Assembly (NCBI GenBank): GCA_947174945.1
Contig: CAMWKZ010000027.1
Span: 1-36,949 of the forward strand
DNA from: an uncultured Prevotellaceae bacterium
GTDB taxonomy: Bacteria > Bacteroidota > Bacteroidia > Bacteroidales > Bacteroidaceae
Direction of reading: 5' to 3'
Length of the DNA: 36,949 nucleotides
A model generated the notes under the pieces. The model made no database searches, was not told the DNA's origin, and worked only from the letters and a program-made list of their open reading frames with translations. Position numbers and translations under genes: made by a program. This document shows positions 16,352-25,670 of the stretch, piece after piece (position 1 is the stretch's first letter; every line of letters begins with the position of its first letter).

Positions 16352-17944
16352 TTACTTCTTGCTCTCCACGGCAGCCTGCTCGGCAGGCAGGGCAGCCATG
16401 TAGTTCTGGATGTAGCGGTCGAAGCCGGCTACGTCTTCGGGGGTGGGGGCGATTTCCACGCCTGTGTTGCCTGCGAAGACAACCTGCTCCAGATAGTCGG
16501 CCAACGACTGCGACTTGCCATTGGTCAGGTAGGCAGCCAGCAGGGCAATACCCCATGCACCTCCTTCGCCGGCAGTCTCCATGACGGAGATGGGCGAGTT
16601 GAGGGCTGCAGCCAGTATGCGCTGGCCTACACCCTTGGTCTTAAACAGGCCACCGTGACCGGTGATGCGGTCTACCTCGACCTTCTCCTGCTTGAACAGA
16701 ATGTCGTTGCCTATCTTCAGCACGCCTACGGCAGCGTGCAGGTGGGCACGCATGAAGTTGGCCAGCGTGAACTTGTCGTTAGCGGAACGGACAAAGAGGG
16801 GGCAGCCCTCGCTCAGACCCGTGACGGGCTCGCCCGAGATATAGTTATAGCTGATAAGTCCACCGCAGTCGGCATCGCCTTCGAGGGCATGGTTGTAGAG
16901 TTTCGAGAACACCTCGTTCATGTCAACGGGTACGCCGAGCAACTGCTGATACTCGCGGAACAGGTTAACCCATGCGTTGAGGTCGGAGGTGCAGTTGTTG
17001 CAGTGTACCATAGCCACGAGTGAGCCGTCGGGGGTTGTTACCATGTCAATCTTCTCGTAAGGCTTCGACAGGGGCTTCTCCAATACAATCATAGAGAACG
17101 AAGAAGTGCCTGCCGATACATTGCCCGTGCGCTGCTTGACGGCATTGGTGGCTACCATGCCCGTGCCTGCATCGCCTTCGGGAGGACACAGGGGGATGCC
17201 TGCCTTCAAATGACCGCTGGGGTCGAGGCGCTTGGCTCCTTCGGCAGTCAGGCTGCCAGCATTCTCGCCAGCCACGAGCACGCGGGGCAGGATGTCGAGC
17301 AGTTTCCACGAGAAGCCCTTGGGAGCTACGAGTTGGTTGAACTTCTCAACCATCGTGGCATCGTAGGTCTTGGTCTGTGGGTCGACGGGGAGCATACCCG
17401 AGGCATCGCCAACACCTAAGACGAACTCTCCCGTGAGCTGCCAGTGTACATAGCCAGCCAAGGTGGTCAGGTATTTGATGGCACTGACATGGGCCTCGTT
17501 ATCCAGAATACACTGGTAGAGGTGGGAGATACTCCAGCGCAGGGGAATGTTGTACTGGAATAGCTCGGACAGCTCGGCAGCTGCGGCTCCTGTGTTGGTG
17601 TTACGCCACGTGCGGAAGGGCACTAATAGCTGCTGCTCTGCATCGAAGGCCATGTAGCCGTGCATCATGGCTGAGAAGCCGATGGCGGCCAGCGACTCAA
17701 TCTCGCAGTCGTACTGACGCTTGACATCGTTGCGCAGGTCGGCATAGCAGTCTTGCAGTCCGCCCCAGACAGCATCAATGCTATAAGTCCACAGTCCGTC
17801 CTTGAGCTGGTTCTCCCACTCGTGGGCACCCTGTGCGATGGGCTTGTTCTGTTCGTCAATGAGGACGGCCTTGATGCGGGTAGAGCCAAACTCGATACCG
17901 AGAATGGCCTTACCTGCTTCAATGGTTTGCTTTGCGTTCATCAT
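16352..17944 (-). CDS. araB: FGGY carbohydrate kinase, predicted L-ribulokinase of the arabinose operon
   Basis: A cytoplasmic FGGY-family sugar kinase, 530 residues. The N-terminal ATPase-fold strand [16 protein letters not shown], the sugar-site [12 protein letters not shown], the phosphate loop in [12 protein letters not shown], and the late [10 protein letters not shown] and [15 protein letters not shown] motifs are typical. By sequence alone it looks like a xylulokinase-type protein. Its position as last gene of the operon, 2 bp after araA, argues for L-ribulose phosphorylation, as for the corresponding kinase of the Bacteroides arabinose operon. It does not resemble E. coli AraB closely. 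The start may be either of two adjacent ATGs (17944 or 17941). Identity as a FGGY kinase is firm; the substrate is inferred from context. Confidence 0.85.
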   Translation of the reverse strand: MMNAKQTIEAGKAILGIEFGSTRIKAVLIDEQNKPIAQGAHEWENQLKDGLWTYSIDAVWGGLQDCYADLRNDVKRQYDCEIESLAAIGFSAMMHGYMAFDAEQQLLVPFRTWRNTNTGAAAAELSELFQYNIPLRWSISHLYQCILDNEAHVSAIKYLTTLAGYVHWQLTGEFVLGVGDASGMLPVDPQTKTYDATMVEKFNQLVAPKGFSWKLLDILPRVLVAGENAGSLTAEGAKRLDPSGHLKAGIPLCPPEGDAGTGMVATNAVKQRTGNVSAGTSSFSMIVLEKPLSKPYEKIDMVTTPDGSLVAMVHCNNCTSDLNAWVNLFREYQQLLGVPVDMNEVFSKLYNHALEGDADCGGLISYNYISGEPVTGLSEGCPLFVRSANDKFTLANFMRAHLHAAVGVLKIGNDILFKQEKVEVDRITGHGGLFKTKGVGQRILAAALNSPISVMETAGEGGAWGIALLAAYLTNGKSQSLADYLEQVVFAGNTGVEIAPTPEDVAGFDRYIQNYMAALPAEQAAVESKK

Positions 17945-17946
17945 AC

Positions 17947-19488
17947 TTATTTCAGCGCTTTGTTCAACATGTAGTAGACCTCGTTGTTGCGCAGGGTCTG
18001 CTTCAGGTCGTAGGTCTGCGTGTTCTTGTTGATGCGGACATACTCAAGGCCAAGGATTTCGGCAAAGTCTTCCCAGTACTCCTCGGTGATGTCGTAGGAG
18101 AAAGCGCTGTGGTGTGTGCCACCAGCCAGAATCCATGCACCGGCACCTACCTCGAACGTAGGCTGCGGTACCCACAGGGCCGAGGCTACGGGCAGGTTAG
18201 GCATGGGCTTCGGCTCGATGCACTCTACTTCCTGCGAAATCAGGCGGAAGCGGTTGCCGAGGTCGACAACGGTAGCCTTGATACCACGTCCAACCTTCGA
18301 TGTGAACACCAGACGGGCGGTCTGCTGCTTGCGCACACCAATGCCGAGGAAGTGAACCTCCAGCTTGGGCTTGTCGACAGCGATAAGCGGACAAACCTCC
18401 AGCATGTGGCTCTGCAGGCAAGATGAGCGGTCGCCGGCAAAGTTAAGCGTATAGTCTTCGAGGAACGAGCAGCCCTGAGGCATACCCTGCTGGATAACCC
18501 ACAGTGTGCGGTAGAGGCAAGCTGTCTTCCAGTCGCCCTCAGCACCGAAGCCGATACCCTCGGCCATCAAACGCTGGGAGGCCAGACCCGGAATCTGGTC
18601 GAAACCAGCAAAGTCGGGCTGGTTGATGTCGGCATCGCCCAAGTCGTCGAAATTGGTAGTAAAGGCGGTAGCACCCTCGTCCTTCAGCACGCGGCGCAGG
18701 GCAATCTCGGCACGTGCGGCATTGCGCACCTTCTGCCAATAAACTTCCTCGCCCGACTCGTCAATCTTGATGGTGTATTCCTGCTTGTACTGCTCAACGA
18801 GTTCGTCAACCTCTTGGTCGGTTACTTTCTTCCAGTACTCTACCACTGACGATACGGGATAGTAATCAACGTGGTAGCCCATGCGCTGTTCGAACTCTAC
18901 ACGGTCGCCATCCGTTACGGCCACATTGTTCATGTTCATACCGAACATCAGACAGCGCACGTTGTGAGCATCAGCCACACCAGCAGCTACGCGAGCCCAG
19001 ACGGCAATCTTCTGCTGGGCTTCTTCGCTCTTCCAGTAGCCGCAGACCACCTTACGAGGTACGCGCATACGGGTGCAGATGTGTCCGAACTCAATATCAC
19101 CGTGAGCCGACTGGTTCAGGTTCATGAAGTCCATGTCCATCGTGTCCCAGGGAATTTCAGCGTTATACTGCGTGTGGAAGTGGAGCAGAGGCTTCTGCAA
19201 AGCCTGCAAACCCTTAATCCACATCTTGGCGGGCGAGAAGGTGTGCATCCATGTGATGATACCCACGCACTTGGCGTCGTTGTTGGCTGCCTTCATCACA
19301 GCCTCCACCTCGTCTGACGAGTTGGCTGTGCCCTTATATACCACCTTGATGGGAATGATGCCTGAGTTGTTCAGACCTTCCACCATCTCCTTTGAGTGAC
19401 CGTCTACCGAAACAACGGCATCGCCTCCGTACAGAAGCTGAGCACCAGTCACCCACCAAATCTCTAAGTTTTCAAATGCTTTTACCAT
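17947..19488 (-). CDS. araA: L-arabinose isomerase
   Basis: Converts L-arabinose to L-ribulose in the cytoplasm, the first catabolic step. The 513-residue product has normal length and family signatures: [11 protein letters not shown] at the N-terminus, [48 protein letters not shown], the catalytic-region [17 protein letters not shown] and a histidine-containing GGTHHSAFS near the end. It lies 30 bp after araD and 2 bp before the kinase gene, in the same direction, so it is cotranscribed with both. Confidence 0.96.
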   Translation of the reverse strand: MVKAFENLEIWWVTGAQLLYGGDAVVSVDGHSKEMVEGLNNSGIIPIKVVYKGTANSSDEVEAVMKAANNDAKCVGIITWMHTFSPAKMWIKGLQALQKPLLHFHTQYNAEIPWDTMDMDFMNLNQSAHGDIEFGHICTRMRVPRKVVCGYWKSEEAQQKIAVWARVAAGVADAHNVRCLMFGMNMNNVAVTDGDRVEFEQRMGYHVDYYPVSSVVEYWKKVTDQEVDELVEQYKQEYTIKIDESGEEVYWQKVRNAARAEIALRRVLKDEGATAFTTNFDDLGDADINQPDFAGFDQIPGLASQRLMAEGIGFGAEGDWKTACLYRTLWVIQQGMPQGCSFLEDYTLNFAGDRSSCLQSHMLEVCPLIAVDKPKLEVHFLGIGVRKQQTARLVFTSKVGRGIKATVVDLGNRFRLISQEVECIEPKPMPNLPVASALWVPQPTFEVGAGAWILAGGTHHSAFSYDITEEYWEDFAEILGLEYVRINKNTQTYDLKQTLRNNEVYYMLNKALK

Positions 19489-19518
19489 AGTCTTTTGTTT
19501 TTTATTCTATTAATGTAC

Positions 19519-20217
19519 TTATTTCTTCTTCTGTCCGTAATAGGCATTAGGGCCGTGCTTGCGTGAGAAATGCTTCTCGACCAGCAGCGGATTCATCGTC
19601 GTTTCGGGATTGGCCATGAACGATATGAAGGCCATCTTGGCAACCTGTTCTGTTACCACGGCATGGTAGACGGCTTGGTCAGCATCCTTACCCCACGCAA
19701 AGGGGCCGTGGTTCTTCACCAGTACGGCAGGCGTGTGGACGGGATTAATGCCACCGTTCAAGATGCGGTTTACGATGACCACACCCGTGTTGTGCTCGTA
19801 TTCTGCCATCTGGTCGGCTGTCATGTCGTCGGTGCAGGGAATGCAGTCGTGGAAATAGTCGGCATGGGTTGTTCCGATGTTGGGAATGTCCTTGCCAGCC
19901 TGAGCCCATGCCGTAGCATAGGTGGAGTGGGTGTGTACAATGCCACCCAGTTCGGGGAACGCCTTGTAGAGCACCAAATGGGTTGGGGTGTCGCTGGAAG
20001 GATTGAGGTCGCCTTCCACTACCTTGCCCGTCTCCAAGTCAACCACCACCATGTCGGAGGCTTTCATCACGTCATATTCAACGCCCGAGGGCTTGATAAC
20101 CACCAGTCCCTTCTCGCGGTCAATGGCTGACACGTTGCCCCAAGTGAAAATCACGAGGTTATGCTTTACAAGGTCCAGATTGGCACGAAATACTTTTTCT
20201 TTCAGTTCTTCTAACAT
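19519..20217 (-). CDS. araD: L-ribulose-5-phosphate 4-epimerase
   Basis: A class II aldolase-fold epimerase turning L-ribulose 5-phosphate into D-xylulose 5-phosphate, which enters the pentose phosphate pathway. The 232-residue product shows [26 protein letters not shown], the zinc-binding [30 protein letters not shown], and [22 protein letters not shown], all typical of AraD. Both zinc histidines and the later metal-site His are present. It starts 6 bp after the araR stop and precedes araA by 30 bp. Confidence 0.96.
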   Translation of the reverse strand: MLEELKEKVFRANLDLVKHNLVIFTWGNVSAIDREKGLVVIKPSGVEYDVMKASDMVVVDLETGKVVEGDLNPSSDTPTHLVLYKAFPELGGIVHTHSTYATAWAQAGKDIPNIGTTHADYFHDCIPCTDDMTADQMAEYEHNTGVVIVNRILNGGINPVHTPAVLVKNHGPFAWGKDADQAVYHAVVTEQVAKMAFISFMANPETTMNPLLVEKHFSRKHGPNAYYGQKKK

Positions 20218-20223
20218 AGTATC

Positions 20224-20901
20224 TTACAGTTTAAAGTTCTTTTCTTCGTTATACATCTTCTTATTGAAGCGATAGAGATAGGCTCCGCGCTTTGACGACT
20301 GCTTGTCGATGAGTTCTGTCTTCTCAATGAAGTCCATGTCCTTGATGCGCTTGCGGAAGTTGCGCTTGTCCACCTCCTCGCCGTTGACGGCCTCATAGAG
20401 CCGTTGCAACTGGGTCAGCGTGAAAAGGCTGGGCAGCAGTTGGAAGCTGATGGGCTCCGTCTTTATTTTCTGCTGCATCAGCTGGCGCGCCTTGCAAATC
20501 ATTTCGTTGTGGTCGGAGAACATCTGAGGTACCTCGGCAATATCGACCCATTCCACCGCGTGCTCAGCTTGCAGCTTCTCGTTATAATCGGCTACGTTGA
20601 TAAGCGCATAATAGGCTACTGAGACCACACGCTCGCCAGGGTCGCGGTTGACACTGCCGAAGGCTCCCACCTGACGCATATACATATTGCGCATACCCGT
20701 CAGTTCAAACAGCGTGCGGTTGGCAGCGTCCTCAATGCTCTCGTCGTTGCGGACGAAGCCTCCGTAGAGGCTCCATTCGCCACGACCAGGGTCCATCTTG
20801 CGCTTGCCAATGAGCACCTTCAGCTTATTCTGTTCAAAACCGAAGATGATGCAGTCGACAGAGAGCAGAATCTTTTGTTCTTCAATATAGAACTGCGTCA
20901 T
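20224..20901 (-). CDS. araR: Nudix-type transcriptional regulator of arabinose use (AraR)
   Basis: A 225-residue protein with an N-terminal Nudix domain (about 10-135) and a C-terminal winged-helix-like region (about 145-220). The Nudix box runs G48 to M70 but is degenerate: where the consensus has REUxEExGU this protein has RTLFELTGM, so Thr63 and Leu67 replace two of the catalytic glutamates. This fits a ligand sensor rather than a hydrolase, as in NrtR-family regulators and the Bacteroides AraR described as an arabinose-responsive repressor. The ATG at 20901 was chosen, 4 bp after the transporter stop; an in-frame upstream start at 20931 would overlap the transporter. Being inside the operon suggests autoregulation. 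Confidence 0.88.
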   Translation of the reverse strand: MTQFYIEEQKILLSVDCIIFGFEQNKLKVLIGKRKMDPGRGEWSLYGGFVRNDESIEDAANRTLFELTGMRNMYMRQVGAFGSVNRDPGERVVSVAYYALINVADYNEKLQAEHAVEWVDIAEVPQMFSDHNEMICKARQLMQQKIKTEPISFQLLPSLFTLTQLQRLYEAVNGEEVDKRNFRKRIKDMDFIEKTELIDKQSSKRGAYLYRFNKKMYNEEKNFKL

Positions 20902-20905
20902 TGTA

Positions 20906-22585
20906 TTACCAGAAGTAAATGTAGAATGCAACAGTAATGGCGAGGATTATCACCGTGTGGATAACATCCCAGTGGTTCCAGCTGGCACGGGTGGCTGCAC
21001 GCTGCTCAGGGGTAGAGGTGCCGAACACCAGACCCTGAATCTTCTGCTCGTCAGGAGCCTCGGTGCAGAGCGATACGATGATGACTACCAAGCAGCAGAC
21101 AACGAGCATTACACCGCAGAAGTAGAGCCAGTTGAAGTCGTAGAATACGGCCTTAAACCATGAATCAGTAGCATCAGTGGCAATGCTGTAATATACCTTT
21201 GCACCCAGACGTGTCAGACCGATGATGATGCCCGAAAGCAGACCCCACATGCCACCCTTGGCAGAAGCGCGCTTCCAGCAGATACCCAGCAGGAAGGCCG
21301 AGGCAATACCAGGAGCCAAAACTGACTGTACGTCCTGTAAGTAGTTATAGAGTACATCGCCTACAGAGCGCATGATGGGAATCCACAGAATGCCCAGTAC
21401 AACGATAACGATAGTAGCTACCTGACCGATGCGTACCAGCTGCTTCTCAGGTGTCTCAGGACGCAGGCGCTTCCAGAAGTCAATCGTGAAGAGCATTGCT
21501 GATGAGTTGAAGAGAGAGGCCAGTGATGACATCAGGGCTGCCAGAATACCGCAGACAACAAGACCTTTTACGCCAGCAGGCAGAATCTTAGCCACGAGGG
21601 TGGGGAAGGCAGCATCGGGCGTTGACAGCACGAACACTTCGCCAGAAGGCAGGGTAATGCCCTTGGTAGACATAGCATAGGCAATCATACCGGGGATAAG
21701 GAACAAGAACACGGGCAACAGCTTCAAATAGGCACCGAAGATTGTACCGCGACGGCTTTCCTTCTCGTCCTTACCTGACAGCACACGCTGTACAATATAC
21801 TGGTCGGTACACCAGTACCAGAAACCGATAACGGCAGAGCCAACCAGTGCACCCAGCCAAGGATACTGCGGGTCGCGCAGGTCACGCATCAGGTTCGTCA
21901 TGTGGTCGCCATACTCATTCACTGTCTGTACAGAGCAGGCGGCCATCATTTCGTCCCATCCGCCTAAGGCCTTCAAGCCCAGCACGAGGATAATCAGTGA
22001 GCCAAGCAGCAGAATCGGGGTCTGCAATACGCTGGTATAAAGCACAGACTTCATACCGCCAAACACGGTGTAAATAGCTGTGATAACTACCAGTCCGATA
22101 GCTGCAATCCAGAAGAAATCAATACCCCACATCTCCTTGATACCGAACACCTGCTGGAATACCAAGCCACCAGCATACACCGTAACGGCAACCTTCGTCA
22201 GCACATACGAAATCAGCGAGATAACTGAGAGGATAGTACGGCTCTCCTTGTTAAAACGACGCTCCAAGAACTCGGGCATGGTATAAACCATTGAGCGGGT
22301 ATAGAACGGGACGAACACCCAGCCGAGCAGCAGAATCATCCAGCCCTGAATCTCCCAGTGGGCCATAGCCATACCGCTGGAAGCACCAGCACCAGCCAGT
22401 CCGATAAGGTGTTCTGAACCAATGTTTGAGGCGAAGATACTGGCACCGATGGCAATCCACGTTGCGTCCTTACCTCCCAAGAAATAGTCTGCTGAGTTGT
22501 CATTCTTCTGCGAGACAACCCAAATCACAATGCCAATGAGCGCACAACAGAATACGCCAATGACAATCCAGTCTAATAATGCCAT
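20906..22585 (-). CDS. SSS-family sodium:sugar symporter, predicted arabinose transporter
   Basis: A 559-residue inner-membrane protein with about 13-14 hydrophobic helices from the sodium:solute symporter family. It starts with LLDWIVIGVFCCALIGIVIW and contains the family's NIGSEHLIGLAGAGASSGMA sodium-site region, WVFVPFYTRSMVYTMPEFLERR, VFGGMKSVLYTSVLQTPILL, GFWYWCTDQYIVQRVLSGKD, and the helix LVVCGILAALMSSLASLFNSS. SGLT-like members of this type carry sugars with Na+. Position between the mutarotase and araR genes points to L-arabinose, as for the transporter of the Bacteroides operon; the substrate is inferred. It is followed after 4 bp by araR. Confidence 0.9.
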   Translation of the reverse strand: MALLDWIVIGVFCCALIGIVIWVVSQKNDNSADYFLGGKDATWIAIGASIFASNIGSEHLIGLAGAGASSGMAMAHWEIQGWMILLLGWVFVPFYTRSMVYTMPEFLERRFNKESRTILSVISLISYVLTKVAVTVYAGGLVFQQVFGIKEMWGIDFFWIAAIGLVVITAIYTVFGGMKSVLYTSVLQTPILLLGSLIILVLGLKALGGWDEMMAACSVQTVNEYGDHMTNLMRDLRDPQYPWLGALVGSAVIGFWYWCTDQYIVQRVLSGKDEKESRRGTIFGAYLKLLPVFLFLIPGMIAYAMSTKGITLPSGEVFVLSTPDAAFPTLVAKILPAGVKGLVVCGILAALMSSLASLFNSSAMLFTIDFWKRLRPETPEKQLVRIGQVATIVIVVLGILWIPIMRSVGDVLYNYLQDVQSVLAPGIASAFLLGICWKRASAKGGMWGLLSGIIIGLTRLGAKVYYSIATDATDSWFKAVFYDFNWLYFCGVMLVVCCLVVIIVSLCTEAPDEQKIQGLVFGTSTPEQRAATRASWNHWDVIHTVIILAITVAFYIYFW

Positions 22586-22618
22586 GATAATTTACGATTT
22601 TGATTTATAACTTATTGT

Positions 22619-23797
22619 TTACTTCGTTGTGAAATGATAGGCAGCGTGGCTGTAGTACTTCTCGCCCGGCTTCAGCACGGGGCTGGCCCACTCGGGGTGG
22701 TTAGGCGAATCGGGATATTTCTGACTCTCCAGACAGATGCTCACGTGCTTTGGATATATAAGGTCGTTTTTGTGGTGAATGTTCACCTCGTTGCCTACGC
22801 CTTGGAAATTGCCGCTATATACCTGTACGCCCGGTTCGTTGGTGTACATTTCCATGAAGATACCCGTAACAGGTGAGTAGAGCGAGGCACATACCTGTGT
22901 GTCGTCGCCTTTACCATCCTTATAGGTATTCAGACACCAGTTGTGGTCGTAGCCCGTGGCATTCTGAACTTGGTCGTAGCTGGAGTTGATGCTGTCGCCT
23001 ACAGCGTGTGGTGTGCGGAAATCCATCGGTGTACCTTCTACATTGCGAATTTCACCCGTTGGTATGTACTTGGCATCCGAAGCAGTGAACTGGTCAGCAT
23101 TCACGTAAAGTACTTGGTCGTAGCCGGGTTTGGTGAAGTCGCCGCTCAGGTTATAGTAGTTGTGGTTTGTTTGGTTAATAATGGTCTCCTTGTCTGTCGT
23201 AGCCTCCCACGTGATATCCAGCGTGTTGTCGGCCTTAACGGTATAAGTCGTTGTAGCAGTCACTGTTCCGGGGAATCCGTTCTCACCGTCTTCTGCCACG
23301 ATGGTCAGCTTCAGAACTGAATCGCCTATCTGTTCAGCCGTGTACACCTGATTCATCCAGCCAGTCGTACCGCCACCGTGCAGACAGTTCTCATTGTCGT
23401 TTACCTTCAACTGGTGGTCTGTACCGTTAAGTGTAAACTTGGCGTTCTTGATGCGGTTGGCATAGCGGCCTACGCTGGAACCGTAGTCTGTGGGTGAGTT
23501 TAGGGTATCAGCATACTGGGCAATGTTATCAAAGCCTAACACCACATCGACAGGCTTGCCATCACGGTCAGGTACTACCAGACTGACCACACGTCCGCCA
23601 TAGTTGGTGATGCACACCTCCATACCGCTTTGATTCTTCAGTGTGTAGAGCTTTACGGGCTTCTCGTTAATTACTGTGTCAAACTTTGCGGGGTTAAGAC
23701 CTGATACGGTCAGTGCCTGCTGCTCACCAGCGGCACAAGCGGACAACAGGGCTACAGCCACCGTTGCACCAGCAAATACATGCTTTAAGTTTCTCAT
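22619..23797 (-). CDS. Aldose 1-epimerase (GalM-like), exported lipoprotein; first gene of the arabinose operon
   Basis: A mutarotase interconverting alpha and beta anomers of free sugars, here probably arabinose. The 392-residue product has a lipoprotein signal peptide: VALLSACAAG puts the lipobox Cys near residue 21, so it should be tethered in the periplasm, unlike cytoplasmic E. coli GalM. Core motifs are ITNYGGRVVSLVVPDRDGK, SSVGRYANRIKNAKFTLNG, NDNENCLHGGGTTGWMNQVY, the catalytic-His region INQTNHNYYNLSGD and the catalytic-Glu region SICLESQKYPDSPNHPEW. It sits 33 bp before the transporter gene. The Bacteroidetes promoter at 23839-23869 and a 12-bp palindrome touching the start codon lie upstream. 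Confidence 0.92.
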   Translation of the reverse strand: MRNLKHVFAGATVAVALLSACAAGEQQALTVSGLNPAKFDTVINEKPVKLYTLKNQSGMEVCITNYGGRVVSLVVPDRDGKPVDVVLGFDNIAQYADTLNSPTDYGSSVGRYANRIKNAKFTLNGTDHQLKVNDNENCLHGGGTTGWMNQVYTAEQIGDSVLKLTIVAEDGENGFPGTVTATTTYTVKADNTLDITWEATTDKETIINQTNHNYYNLSGDFTKPGYDQVLYVNADQFTASDAKYIPTGEIRNVEGTPMDFRTPHAVGDSINSSYDQVQNATGYDHNWCLNTYKDGKGDDTQVCASLYSPVTGIFMEMYTNEPGVQVYSGNFQGVGNEVNIHHKNDLIYPKHVSICLESQKYPDSPNHPEWASPVLKPGEKYYSHAAYHFTTK

Positions 23798-23809
23798 TAT
23801 TCGCGAATA
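23798..23809. promoter_or_regulatory. 12-bp perfect palindrome at the start of the arabinose operon
   Basis: TATTCGCGAATA directly abuts the first codon of the mutarotase gene, inside the transcribed leader. It could be an operator (for example for AraR) or a chance palindrome. I see no copy of it before the GH51 or GH10 genes. Confidence 0.35.
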
Positions 23810-23838
23810 GTTTTAAGTTATGAATTATAATTTGGGTG

Positions 23839-23869
23839 TAAAATTACGACTTTCTTTTGAAACGCCAAA
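23839..23869 (-). promoter_or_regulatory. Arabinose operon promoter
   Basis: Minus strand: TTTG at 23866-23869 and TAATTTTA at 23839-23846, 19 bp apart, 42 bp before the mutarotase ATG. It is the only strong promoter match ahead of the six-gene operon. Confidence 0.75.
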
Positions 23870-23888
23870 GGTTTTGAGCAATAAAAGT

Positions 23889-23922
23889 GGGTACAACGTG
23901 TAGTTTCTACACCTTTGTACCC
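23889..23922 (-). terminator. Intrinsic terminator after the GHL10-type hydrolase gene
   Basis: GGGTACAACGTGTAG (23889-23903) and CTACACCTTTGTACCC (23907-23922) form a 14-pair stem with one small internal bulge and a 3-nt loop. On the minus strand it is followed by ACTTTTATTG. It lies 28 bp past the stop at 23951 and insulates the arabinose promoter. Confidence 0.75.
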
Positions 23923-23950
23923 ATTATTTAACCTTCCTTAACCGTATTGC

Positions 23951-25573
23951 CTATCTTTTGACGATGAAGAACCCTTGTCGGCGAGTTGTCCGCTTGCGGC
24001 CAGTGGCTTTCAGTTCGTAGATGCCTTCGGGCAGGGTGGAGATGTCTATCAGTGGGCGACTTTCCATTGTGCGGACAGTAGTGCCCTGCAGGGTACAGAT
24101 GAGCAGTCGGCTTCCGTCTGGTGTCCGTCCAGTTTTTAAGGTTCGTCCGTCGTTGGGAATCAGGTTGGTTGCAGCGTTGCCGCCCTCTTGAGGTGCTGCT
24201 TCTTGTCGTGCACTGCTCTCATTGCCATAGCGGTCCAGTGCTGTCACGGCATAGTGGAGTGCAGGCTTGTCGGCAGTACGCCGAATAGTCAGATGCGACC
24301 ACAGGTGGCGGGTGGCTAAAAGGTTCTCAGACTTGCTAACATCAACAGGATAGTGTTCTGATGCGTACACATTATATAATAAGTAAGGCCCATCGCTGCG
24401 GTCTTTTGCTCCGTTCCAACTAAGTCGGTCGCCGTGCGGTGTGTGCTCTACCTGCAAGCTAACAGGCCCGTCTGGTACAATACTTTGCGCCCATGTCATG
24501 GGTGGAATGAGGGCAGGATGGCGGTCGTGCCACGCTATGTAGTCGTAGATGCCTTTTACGTTGTCAAGCAGGAACTTGGCACGAAAGTAACAATGCCCCA
24601 TGCCGATTTGGCGTACAAAGTTCAACTGGCGCTGGACTTCGTTCAGCGGCCAGTTGCGTTCGCGAGGATGGAGCATATAGATGCCCAGACCTGAAATCAC
24701 TTGGCGACCGTAGGCACATTCTTGCCAGTCAATCGCAAAGGGATAGAAGTTATTACCCGAGAAATACATCATCGGATAAAGCTGGTCCATCAGCCCGTCG
24801 CGCAACCATCCCTGTGCATCCTGTGCCACTCTGGAACGAGCGTTCCATCCGTTAGAGCGGTAACGGCTCAAGTCGTCATATTTTCCTATGGGCGAGCAAC
24901 TTAACTTTACCCACGGCTTGTAAAGCTTTACCTTGCTGTGAACAGCCCGCACGATGTTAGTGATGTAGTAAGGATTCTTTGCACCGCGCCATGTTTCGGG
25001 GTATCGGATGTAGTCAAGATGAATACCGTCAATGTCATAGCGATGGGTAATTTCTGCGCAGATATTAGCCAAATAGTCGGCAGTAGCTGGAGATTCGGGG
25101 TTCATATAGCCCTCGTCACCAATTTTGCGTATCAGGCTACCGTAACGCCGGCGTAATTGCTGACAGCCGTAGGCGTTCCATTTACCTACGGGGATGGTGA
25201 CCACCCATGCGTGAAGCTCCATTCCTCGACGGTGGCACTCGTCAATGGCAAACTGCAAGGCATCGTAACCGGGTGAACGCCCCGGTCGGCCAGACAGACA
25301 GCCGTCCCACGGTTCGATGTCGGAAGGGTAGATGGTGGTGGCGCGTACTCGTGTCTGGAGCAATACGGTGTTTACATTGAGTGCTTTCAGTCGGTCCAGC
25401 ATCGTGGTCAGTTGCTGTTGCTGTGCCTTGATGCCCATACCGTCGTGGGCATAGGAAGAAGGCCAGTCAATACCCCCAATGGTGGTGAGCCACACGGCGC
25501 GCACCTCATGCTTAGGCTGTGCAGTGGCCAAAAGCGTGGCAAAGAGGAAGGAAAAAAGTATAAATCGCTTCAT
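23951..25573 (-). CDS. Secreted GHL10/DUF187 glycoside hydrolase-like protein (YngK-type)
   Basis: A 540-residue exported protein with a TIM-barrel domain of the GHL10 (former DUF187) family. A signal peptide MKRFILFSFLFATLLATAQP is followed by EVRAVWLTTIGGIDWPSSY, LKALNVNTVLLQTRVRATTI, ELHAWVVTIPVGKWN, YDIDGIHLDYIRYPETW with acidic residues at a strand end, and VISGLGIYMLHPRE. A fibronectin-like segment and a short C-terminal tail (LPEGIYELKATGRK ... FFIVKR) end it. Family members act on or bind polysaccharides, but the substrate is not established, so none is given. The ATG at 25573 was chosen because it starts the signal peptide and leaves the -7 box outside. It is separated from the arabinose operon by a terminator and divergent from cstA. 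Confidence 0.85.
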   Translation of the reverse strand: MKRFILFSFLFATLLATAQPKHEVRAVWLTTIGGIDWPSSYAHDGMGIKAQQQQLTTMLDRLKALNVNTVLLQTRVRATTIYPSDIEPWDGCLSGRPGRSPGYDALQFAIDECHRRGMELHAWVVTIPVGKWNAYGCQQLRRRYGSLIRKIGDEGYMNPESPATADYLANICAEITHRYDIDGIHLDYIRYPETWRGAKNPYYITNIVRAVHSKVKLYKPWVKLSCSPIGKYDDLSRYRSNGWNARSRVAQDAQGWLRDGLMDQLYPMMYFSGNNFYPFAIDWQECAYGRQVISGLGIYMLHPRERNWPLNEVQRQLNFVRQIGMGHCYFRAKFLLDNVKGIYDYIAWHDRHPALIPPMTWAQSIVPDGPVSLQVEHTPHGDRLSWNGAKDRSDGPYLLYNVYASEHYPVDVSKSENLLATRHLWSHLTIRRTADKPALHYAVTALDRYGNESSARQEAAPQEGGNAATNLIPNDGRTLKTGRTPDGSRLLICTLQGTTVRTMESRPLIDISTLPEGIYELKATGRKRTTRRQGFFIVKR

Positions 25574-25581
25574 TTTGGTTG

Positions 25582-25589
25582 CAAAGATA
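25582..25589 (-). promoter_or_regulatory. -7 element for the GHL10-type gene
   Basis: Minus strand TATCTTTG followed by C, 9 bp before the ATG at 25573, implying a very short leader. No good -33 is seen. Confidence 0.5.
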
Positions 25590-25632
25590 CAAATAATCTC
25601 CAATTTATAATCCCTAATTTTCATTTTATTGC

Positions 25633-25640
25633 TACCTTTG
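25633..25640 (+). promoter_or_regulatory. -7 element for cstA
   Basis: TACCTTTG followed by C, 31 bp before the cstA ATG; the 13 bp up to and including TACCTTTGC match the xylanase promoter at 13865-13878 nearly base for base (TTATTGCTACCTTTGC). The -33 is unclear. Confidence 0.55.
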
Positions 25641-25670
25641 CAGCCGAATTTAAATAAAGAGGTACAAAAA

